From NCBI GenBank assembly GCA_016709155.1, contig JADJEI010000006.1, forward strand, positions 124,001 to 188,000: a stretch of DNA of 64,000 bases, written 5' to 3'. Shown in pieces: positions 46,786 to 53,603 of this stretch. Position 1 is the first letter of the stretch; every line of letters begins with the position of its first letter. Under the pieces are notes generated by a model. It was not told the DNA's origin. It saw nothing but the letters and a program-made list of their open reading frames with translations, and did no database searches. This DNA is from Ignavibacteriales bacterium (GTDB taxonomy: Bacteria; Bacteroidota; Ignavibacteria; Ignavibacteriales; Ignavibacteriaceae). The translations under genes were made by a program, and so were the position numbers.

Positions 46786-48381
46786 TTATTTGATTAAAAC
46801 CATTTTTCTTGTTTCAATATAATCTCCCGCTTTAAGTTGATAGAAGTACACTCCTGAGCTTAATTGTAAATTGTTCATTGTAAATTGTACATTGTACATT
46901 CCCGTCGGCTTGTATTCATCCACAAGCGTAGCAACATCATTCCCTAAAACATCATAAACCTTCAGAGTTTGCCAACTGCTAACTGGCGACTGCCAACTGA
47001 TCTTAGTACTTGGATTAAATGGATTTGGGTAATTTTGACCAAGAGTCCAATTGACCGGTAATCCATTGACCTCCCCCTCGATGCCTACACTTACTGCAAT
47101 TGTATCGGCGATTGAAAAAAGAGTATTCTGAAGCGATGTGAAAGCAATTTCATTTATCGGGTTTACATTGGTCAGGATTATTACTCCGGTTTTATGTAAC
47201 TCGTCAAGGTTCATTGTAGTTGATACACCATAGTCGCGACCATCGTGATACCAAACCCACCTTCCATCTGGAAAGGCCCAGGTCTGCCAAATCAGACCAA
47301 GACCCGCTCCACTCCAATCCGGAGGCCAGAATTCAACTGTCCGCATCAATCTCACAGTGGTGCTATCCAGAACTCTAATATCACCTAACTTGCCAAAATT
47401 GATGTTCGCTATTAGCCACTTTGCCAATGAACGTACCGTAGTTCTTAACTCGCCGTCTGGATAACTCGCATATCCGTAGTGACCGTAGTCATGGTAAGAA
47501 CTTCCGTTCCATGTATAGGGGTGCGCTATAAGCGATACATCAAGGTCCCTAAGGAACCACGCAGTATTTGTCATTCCCAAAGGAATAAAAATACTGTCCC
47601 GGCAGTATTGATCAAATGGGATTCCTGATATCACTTCAACCAGATACCCGCAAAGTGACACACCAATATTGCAGTATGACACAAAAGCGCCCGGTGGATA
47701 GTTGTCACTAAAATTTTCAGGCGAATAGTGGGACCCTCCTGGAGTAAGATTTCCTATTATGTAATCCTCAAGGGTAATTTGAGGGTCGCTTCCCCAATAG
47801 TAAGGGTAGTAACCATCCCTTATTGAGGATGAGTGAGTTAAAAGATGCCGAAATGTGATGGGAGCCCACGCAAAATGGGGATTGCGGATTGGAAATGGAA
47901 GATATGCATTTATGCTGTCATCAAGCTGAAATCGCCCTTGTTCCCAGAGTTGCATTAGAGCAGACGCAGTGACAGTTTTCGAAATCGAAGCTAGCATAAA
48001 TATTGTGCTCGCTTTAACTGAGTCTTGTAGTGCTATATTAGCATATCCATAATAACCTTCCCATGTAATCTTGTCATCTTTAATAATACAGGCTGCAAGC
48101 CCAGGAATATGGTAGGTATTCATGAAAGTTTGAAACAAGGAATCAATATTTATTACAGATAATTCACTTAATTTCTGAGAATTATCCTGTTGACTTTTCT
48201 TAGTGTAAAACTCTGTTTTGTTTACATCACAAGTGTACGGATTATTATCTCCGGTTGAATTTGGGAAACGAGTAAGGAATCTTTTGTCAGTGCTGCTTTG
48301 TTCATTTGTTTGAATCAACTGCGCAAAACAAATTTGTGTTACCAGCAAAAAGAAAAACAAAGTTTGTAGAAATCGTTTCAT
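46786..48381 (-). CDS. Beta-lactamase-fold serine hydrolase with T9SS tail
   Basis: 531 residues, signal peptide ending TQICFAQ. The catalytic domain (residues about 75-420) has the class C beta-lactamase/penicillin-binding motifs: SISK (SxxK nucleophile) in FMLASISKTVTASALMQLWE, YCN (YxN) in SYCNIGVSLCGYLVEVI, and HDG in WYHDGRDYGV (in place of KTG). These proteins are esterases, D-aminopeptidases or peptidases rather than true beta-lactamases; the substrate is unknown. From about residue 445 a T9SS tail (NWTLGQNYPNPFNPSTK to RKMVLIK) exports it. It carries the WQSPVSSWQT insertion. It lies 37 nt upstream of the S74 gene and is probably its operon partner. Confidence 0.87.
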   Translation of the reverse strand: MKRFLQTLFFFLLVTQICFAQLIQTNEQSSTDKRFLTRFPNSTGDNNPYTCDVNKTEFYTKKSQQDNSQKLSELSVINIDSLFQTFMNTYHIPGLAACIIKDDKITWEGYYGYANIALQDSVKASTIFMLASISKTVTASALMQLWEQGRFQLDDSINAYLPFPIRNPHFAWAPITFRHLLTHSSSIRDGYYPYYWGSDPQITLEDYIIGNLTPGGSHYSPENFSDNYPPGAFVSYCNIGVSLCGYLVEVISGIPFDQYCRDSIFIPLGMTNTAWFLRDLDVSLIAHPYTWNGSSYHDYGHYGYASYPDGELRTTVRSLAKWLIANINFGKLGDIRVLDSTTVRLMRTVEFWPPDWSGAGLGLIWQTWAFPDGRWVWYHDGRDYGVSTTMNLDELHKTGVIILTNVNPINEIAFTSLQNTLFSIADTIAVSVGIEGEVNGLPVNWTLGQNYPNPFNPSTKISWQSPVSSWQTLKVYDVLGNDVATLVDEYKPTGMYNVQFTMNNLQLSSGVYFYQLKAGDYIETRKMVLIK

Positions 48382-48402
48382 CTCAATACTCCTTTTTATG
48401 GA

Positions 48403-48633
48403 TGATTAAATAATTAATTAATCTAATATCAATTCGAACTCACTCCCGAAACAAGTTCGGGACAAGCTCTAAATCCATCTCTTAATAAGAGAGGGACTTC
48501 AACTCCCCTTCTCTCTTCGAAGACCCCGCTTGCGGGGAGAAGGAGTTGGGGGATGAGTTCTTTTTTTTAAAAACATTTATATTCGGGCGAGTCAGAGACT
48601 CGCCCCTACTTTTTACTTTATACTTTTATCTTT
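48403..48633. repeat. Cluster of intergenic palindromes
   Basis: Several hairpins side by side: CCCGAAACAAGTTCGGG near 48446, CTCTTAATAAGAG near 48479, CCCCGCTTGCGGGG near 48524 inside a larger C/G-rich stem, and the 9-3-9 palindrome GGGCGAGTC/GACTCGCCC at 48585-48605. The last has the same geometry as the element inside T9SS genes at 4513 and 7716. It lies downstream of the 48634-49974 gene and may end transcription there. Confidence 0.65.
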
Positions 48634-49974
48634 TTACTTGATTAATATCATCTTCTTCGTCTCCACAAACGAACCCGCTTTAAGTTGATAGAAATAAACT
48701 CCTGAGCTTAATTGTAAATTGTCAATTGTAAATTCTACATTGTAAGTGCCTGCCGGTTTTTCTTCATCAACAAGTGTAGCAACTTCATTTCCTAAAACAT
48801 CATAAACTTTCAAAGTTTGCCAACTGCCTATTGGCGACTGCCAACTGATCTTAGTACTTGGGTTAAATGGGTTAGGATAGTTCTGCTCGAGCGCAAATTC
48901 TCTTGGCAGAGGTGTTTCTTCCTCAACTGAAACTAGAATAGGCTCCGCAATGCAGAAGTGATCTACCCAAAGATTATCTGAATCATATCCACCGATACCG
49001 CCGTGAAGAATATAATAATTTGCAGCTACATATATTTCTTTAACTGCATAATCTGAAATATCAAAGACATACTCATGCCAGCTGCCAATCGGTCCATCAA
49101 CTTTGAAGTATGCGATCATATCATCGAAACTACTAAGGCTTTGGTCTGTGTCTGAAATCCATATCTTCAATGAATCTGCATAATTGTAATCACCAACAGC
49201 TCCGGCCCAAATAATTAGAACTGATTCATCTGTTATCATATCAAGTTTTGGCGAAATTAACCACTCATCAATCAATCCATCATCGTTAGCATTGATAAAT
49301 CCGCTCCACCAAAAACTTGTGCCTGCTTGAGGATAAACGTGTTCACCGGTGGAAAAATCTATTCGTTGAATTAATAAATACTGTGACCCGCTGTTATCAT
49401 TATCAATTACAACCCAACCTGGGGGTGGGCTTGTGTCATCAAATATTTCTTCCCAGACAATATTCCAGGTTGGCTGGGTGAATGATGGTGTTGCGTACCA
49501 ACTGCCGCTAACTGAACCACCGCAGGAATAATTAGTATAATCGAAAGTACCTGAAATACTATCTCCCTCAGGATTAAAAGTACCATTTACAAAACCTGCA
49601 CTGTACCCCGACCAATCTAAATTAATATTAAATGTGTTTCCCGAAAAGTTAAGTGGATATACTTTTATGTTCACCCAGGAACAGGATCCAACATTATAGA
49701 AAGTAATAGAAAATGTATCAATCTTAGTTTGACTTATTACCCTAAACCTGACATCATGATTCCCCTCCCATAATCCTTCTGTAATTGAATTTGGATTATC
49801 GGGTAATGAATAAAGAGGCAATGATATTTGTTCAATTCTATCGGTTATTCCATTAATTGAAATTTCCGTTGTAACGATATTATCGTTCGATCTTTTTTCA
49901 ACTTTTTGATTTTGCGCCTTCAATGATGAGAGAAGAAAGAACAAAGCAAGTATCAGAATTATTTTACCGAACAT
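48634..49974 (-). CDS. Secreted protein with choice-of-anchor/cleaved-adhesin-like domain and T9SS tail
   Basis: Start set at ATG 49974 (MFGKIILILALFFLLSSLKA) because GGGAGG precedes it; a longer frame to 50076 overlaps the upstream gene. About 446 residues. An N-terminal beta-rich part (FNINLDWSGYSAGFVNGTF, ISGTFDYTNYSCGGSVSG) resembles lipocalin-like or repeat modules. Residues about 165-350 match the choice-of-anchor J/MAM-like domain (EEIFDDTSPPPGWVVIDNDN, LIDEWLISPKLDM, DSDNLWVDHFCI), found in gingipain-type adhesins. The tail (LPREFALEQNYPNPFNPST to KKMILIK) directs T9SS export and carries WQSPIGSWQT. The gene follows the lipoprotein gene 50540-50055 by 80 nt. Confidence 0.83.
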   Translation of the reverse strand: MFGKIILILALFFLLSSLKAQNQKVEKRSNDNIVTTEISINGITDRIEQISLPLYSLPDNPNSITEGLWEGNHDVRFRVISQTKIDTFSITFYNVGSCSWVNIKVYPLNFSGNTFNINLDWSGYSAGFVNGTFNPEGDSISGTFDYTNYSCGGSVSGSWYATPSFTQPTWNIVWEEIFDDTSPPPGWVVIDNDNSGSQYLLIQRIDFSTGEHVYPQAGTSFWWSGFINANDDGLIDEWLISPKLDMITDESVLIIWAGAVGDYNYADSLKIWISDTDQSLSSFDDMIAYFKVDGPIGSWHEYVFDISDYAVKEIYVAANYYILHGGIGGYDSDNLWVDHFCIAEPILVSVEEETPLPREFALEQNYPNPFNPSTKISWQSPIGSWQTLKVYDVLGNEVATLVDEEKPAGTYNVEFTIDNLQLSSGVYFYQLKAGSFVETKKMILIK

Positions 49975-50054
49975 AACAAACCTCCCGCTGAATAATTTTA
50001 AATAATTATTTAATTTTAAAACAGAAATAGTCTTCGGCAAAGTTGTATATAATT

Positions 50055-50540
50055 TTATTGTTTGGCTGCCTCCCATGTTCCATCACTTAATTGTCCTCCG
50101 CTGCTATATCCCCACGTGTTACCGCAAGTGATTGATGCACCTGCGTCGTAGCCTTTGTAAGTTCCTGTAACTTTTGTTGATGAACTAAAATTACCCGTTA
50201 TTTCAGAGCTCACAGAAGTAATTGGACAGTTTATAGGAACAGTAAATTTGTTGTTAAGAATTTGTGATATTGTGTCGCACATAAAGGGGGCAGTACATGT
50301 AAATTGAGTGAAATCCAATTCCAGGTAAACTAATACTGTATCAACAACTCCAGAACTGTTCACGTGGAATGTGATGTCCTCATTCTGACTGGTCTTGCCA
50401 GCCCAGGTGCCTGCAACATCATACACCTTTGGTGTGATTACGTCTTCATCTTTACTACAGCTAATAAATGTTACTGCGGTAACTACAGCGATGAGAAGAG
50501 AAAGAAATGCAACTTTAAACAAAGAATTGTTCTGTAACAT
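50055..50540 (-). CDS. Lipoprotein, small beta-barrel type
   Basis: Start set at ATG 50540 (MLQNNSLFKVAFLSLLIAVV) with GGAGAG upstream. 161 residues, lipobox VTFISCSK. The rest alternates strands (VYDVAGTWAGKTSQNEDITF, VSSEITGNFSSSTKVTGTYK, GYDAGASITCGNTWGYSSGG), similar to lipocalin-like and META-type lipoproteins, with a few cysteines. The N-terminal part of the next gene (FNINLDWSGYSAGFVNGTFN and SGSWYA) has similar strands, so the two may be related. Function unknown. Confidence 0.75.
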   Translation of the reverse strand: MLQNNSLFKVAFLSLLIAVVTAVTFISCSKDEDVITPKVYDVAGTWAGKTSQNEDITFHVNSSGVVDTVLVYLELDFTQFTCTAPFMCDTISQILNNKFTVPINCPITSVSSEITGNFSSSTKVTGTYKGYDAGASITCGNTWGYSSGGQLSDGTWEAAKQ

Positions 50541-50591
50541 GATTTCTCTCCGGTTTAAATATAAATGAACAATAGAAATACATTCACTCAC

Positions 50592-51135
50592 AGTTATTAG
50601 TGAATGTAAATCCCATTATTTAATTTGTCAGCTTAGATCAGTTGAACACGCCTTGGGGGGAAGCAGCAGTTTTCATTAGAGATTCCGGTTTCCGTAAAAA
50701 CCTTCCTCTCAAGGTGGAATGAAAAAATTCCTCACGTCAAATAAATATTATTTATTATTCAAAGTCAAGTTTACTTGTTGAATAAGAAGAATTTGGAATT
50801 ATGAAGAATATAAGGAGGGAGTAAAATTAATTAATTTTGGTTTTAATATATTCATTAAAGATAGAATCAATTAGTCACCTTATACTAAACTGTAAAACCT
50901 TTGAACATGGATGAAAAAAAAGGAAATCTTGATCATTTCAAATAACCCTGAAAGTTTTTATCAAATGAATGGTACTTAAGTTATTAACTCACCTTATTCA
51001 GTTGTCATGCTGATGGCATTGACACACAGTATATAAAATTTCAAGAAATTAAGATCCCGATTCATCGCGACGGAATGACATTTGAGGTTTTTTTGAGTAG
51101 GGCGAGTTAATAATTTATTTTAATGATTGATTTCA
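50592..51135. other. Non-coding interval
   Basis: About 540 bp. ATTCACT...AGTGAAT palindrome near 50580-50606, and a stretch (51008-51080) that starts TGTCATGCTGA and ends GGAATGACA, typical of dispersed non-coding repeats in such genomes. No gene seen. Confidence 0.4.
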
Positions 51136-51972
51136 TTAAAACAATTCTTCCTGCTTAATATGCTTCGGTCTAAAGTCACCAATAATCACAAATGGATTTG
51201 GAGCTGTATAATGGAATCTCTTTGTTGTGCCTAAAAAGAAATAGTAATCTTTGGTTTTTGCAAAATCCTCAAAATACTTTTTCTTTACATCTTCACAGGC
51301 TTTATATTCATTTCCTTCATTTGCAGTAAGTGAATTCCAGAATAGCATACCGGTTTCCCAATCTTCAATCATTAAAGTAGATTCTTTACCTGCATCATCT
51401 TCAAATTTAAAAGAGAACTTATAAGGCAGCTTATCTACTATTTCAAATTCATCAATATCATTTTGTTCAAGGTTCTCGAACAAATTCAATTGCAGTTTTT
51501 TGTTTTTAAGGAAATCGATTTTTTCTTTTTTCCATTCTCTGTCAGTTTCCTGGTAAATAAAATCAATAAACCTTGTTGGCTTGAATACTGCCAGCGAAGT
51601 ACAAATTTCTTTATCCTTTGCCTTAGCGATTAACTGTTCAAGGTTAGTGTAAATATTTTTGAGAACAAATTTTCTTCTTTCAACCCAGGCATTGCCATCT
51701 GCTTTTATAATTCCATAAGATATGAGATCATTAAGCATAAAGTTTTTTGGTCGGTATGATTCAGGTCTGAAATCACTTGTATTTCTTTCAAGATCTAATT
51801 CAATCCATTCATATTTTCTGAATTGATTATCATAGTCTAATTGTCTGAAAGGTATAGGGTAGATTCTAATCCATTTACCTTCTTCGGTTATGCCTGCCGT
51901 GCAGACTGTTTCGTTATATTTTTTGGAAAGTGCAGGATATGCTTTAACCGTGATAAGAACTTTAGTACGCAT
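51136..51972 (-). CDS. Conserved partner protein of the DUF488 gene, function unknown
   Basis: 278 residues, soluble. MRTKVLITVKAYPALSKKYN, ETVCTAGITEEGKWIRIYPI, FRQLDYDNQFRKYEWIELD and DFRPESYRPKNF mark a conserved N-terminal domain that often sits beside DUF488 proteins; I do not know a biochemical role. The C-terminal half (KFSFKFEDDAGKESTLMIED, KTKDYYFFLGTTKRFHYTAP, FVIIGDFRPKHIKQEE) is equally unassigned. Only 10 nt separate it from the DUF488 gene upstream, so the two are one operon. The location beside restriction genes suggests a defence role. Confidence 0.7.
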   Translation of the reverse strand: MRTKVLITVKAYPALSKKYNETVCTAGITEEGKWIRIYPIPFRQLDYDNQFRKYEWIELDLERNTSDFRPESYRPKNFMLNDLISYGIIKADGNAWVERRKFVLKNIYTNLEQLIAKAKDKEICTSLAVFKPTRFIDFIYQETDREWKKEKIDFLKNKKLQLNLFENLEQNDIDEFEIVDKLPYKFSFKFEDDAGKESTLMIEDWETGMLFWNSLTANEGNEYKACEDVKKKYFEDFAKTKDYYFFLGTTKRFHYTAPNPFVIIGDFRPKHIKQEELF

Positions 51973-51982
51973 TAACCACCCC

Positions 51983-52867
51983 CTATAAATGTTTTATTAA
52001 AAATTCCTTTTCAAATTTCTTTTCAAGTGCTTCTATTGTGCGGCTTCTATGACAGAAATTATGATCGGCTTCAAAGCACATTAAAGCAATTCTTTTATTC
52101 TCAATAAATATTTTATATAGTTCTGATATTTCGGCATCTCTCTGACGAATAGTATTAAGTTTATAATTCTGAAAAAGATTATCATAATCTTCTTTTGTGT
52201 TCAATTGCCGACGCTTATCGGATTCAATACCAAGTGCGGGCATATGGATATATTTTATACCGGCATTTTCAACAACATTTTTTAACTGCTTCTTAGAAAA
52301 ACCATATTTCATACTAAGTGCATTTTTTCTAACATCACAGAGCACCTTTATGTCTTCCCCTATCAATTCATTTGTAAAATGCTCAACGGTTTTACCCTCA
52401 TATCCTATCGAGTATAAAGTAAACTCACTTTTACTTGGTTTTGAATTTTCTACAGCCTTTAAATGTGCTTTATCAAGTATGGTTTCTTTTATTGTGCTAT
52501 TTATAGAATAGTATGGATAATTTTCATATACATATTTTATAAGGTTTCTGCCCTTTAAATTTCCGTACTTCGATTGTATTTGTTTTAACTCTTTTCTGTC
52601 ATCTTCTTTTAAATCAACTAAATAATCCTTATCATTTTTTAATTGCCAGTTTTTTTCAGATTCAGTTACGAGGCTGTACTTAACCATTGTTGACATATCC
52701 TGGTTTGCCTGGAATGAAAAGCATCCATACTTATACGGAATAAATTCAAAGAAAGGATTTTGTTTATTTACGTTTAGAAGAAACAGGTATTTCTGGAAAT
52801 CTATCTTTGGCAGAACACCACCAAATGTTTGTAATAAGGCTAATAATATTTTTCTTCTGTAGTACAT
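51983..52867 (-). CDS. DUF488-domain protein with N-terminal helical domain
   Basis: 294 residues. The C-terminal part (residues about 150-290) is DUF488: LYSIGYEGKTVEHFTNELI, VLCDVRKNALSMKYGFSKKQ, GIKYIHMPALGIESDKRR, and the family signature LMCFEADHNFCHRS (paired Cys and CHR). The N-terminal 110 residues (LLALLQTFGGVLPKIDFQKY, FFEFIPYKYGCFSFQANQDM) look like a DNA-binding or SocA/Panacea-type adaptor; this is a resemblance only. DUF488 proteins are widespread and poorly understood, and some are found in defence islands. Forms a two-gene operon with the gene just downstream. Confidence 0.78.
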   Translation of the reverse strand: MYYRRKILLALLQTFGGVLPKIDFQKYLFLLNVNKQNPFFEFIPYKYGCFSFQANQDMSTMVKYSLVTESEKNWQLKNDKDYLVDLKEDDRKELKQIQSKYGNLKGRNLIKYVYENYPYYSINSTIKETILDKAHLKAVENSKPSKSEFTLYSIGYEGKTVEHFTNELIGEDIKVLCDVRKNALSMKYGFSKKQLKNVVENAGIKYIHMPALGIESDKRRQLNTKEDYDNLFQNYKLNTIRQRDAEISELYKIFIENKRIALMCFEADHNFCHRSRTIEALEKKFEKEFLIKHL

Positions 52868-52928
52868 TAGTTCAAAAATAGTGAATAAGTTATGTCAAAG
52901 CATATTTAAAATCTTAAGTTTATCTCTT

Positions 52929-53315
52929 TTAAATATTTTCGTTGTCATTTCGATTTATCGATTTCCTACTCTGACCCCAGTGATATGCCCCAAATGCTAC
53001 TGCACCAAGTGAGATAGCTAACTGAATTAAATTAAAAGCTGTATCATCTCTTTTATCAACAAACAGGTAGATAGATATTCCAAGAATTATTAAAGCAATA
53101 CCGAAGAAATAGTTGATTAGTAATTTATTTTATTATGTTGTTTCTTCTAATGCTTTCATTTCAAAATCTAATAGCTGTTTTTGCTGATCATATTTTGATT
53201 TCTGATAAACCTCAATTAATGGTTTTGCTAATTCAACGAAATCATTAATATTTGGCTGTCTAGTTACACGATGATTCTCTTCTGTGTTTTGAATTTATTC
53301 GTTCTCATTTTCCAT
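52929..53315 (-). pseudogene. Small coiled-coil/two-TM membrane protein with in-frame stops
   Basis: One frame of 129 codons, ATG 53315 to TAA 52929, interrupted by TAA after MENENE and a double TAA after LEETT. The rest reads through: IQNTEENHRVTRQPNINDFV, ELAKPLIEVYQKSKYDQQKQ, then NKLLINYFFGIALIILGISI, YLFVDKRDDTAFNLIQLAIS, LGAVAFGAYHWG. A helical cytoplasmic part and two membrane segments are evident. Because the frame is kept, these are substitutions, not indels, so decay is likely. Alternatively the second half (membrane part) is a separate small gene. Confidence 0.5.
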
Positions 53316-53396
53316 CAGACATTGCTTTCTTTGATTTATTATTTATGTTTATTACTTTATAAATGATAATTCTTAAACACTATAGGATTGAAATAT

Positions 53397-53582
53397 ATGA
53401 TAATAAATATTGATTTGATGTTGAATGTTCTAAGTAATCTAGTTACGATAATTATGTTCTACTTTTGGGTGGTTCAGCAATTATCGAGAACTAATAGTTA
53501 CACTATTATTCTATTAGATAACAGAACCAATACTCTCTTAAATTCTGAGAGAATTAATCAAATAAAAACAATTCAATCATAA
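53397..53582 (+). CDS. Possible small membrane protein
   Basis: 61 codons from ATG 53397, with AGGA 9 nt upstream. MIINIDLMLNVLSNLVTIIM then FYFWVVQQLSRTNSYTIILL gives one membrane segment and a polar tail. The support is a good terminator on the plus strand 30 nt after the stop. No family recognised. It may instead be an untranslated RNA. Confidence 0.4.
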   Translation: MIINIDLMLNVLSNLVTIIMFYFWVVQQLSRTNSYTIILLDNRTNTLLNSERINQIKTIQS

Positions 53583-53603
53583 CTTTCTCCTAAAATCAAA
53601 AGA

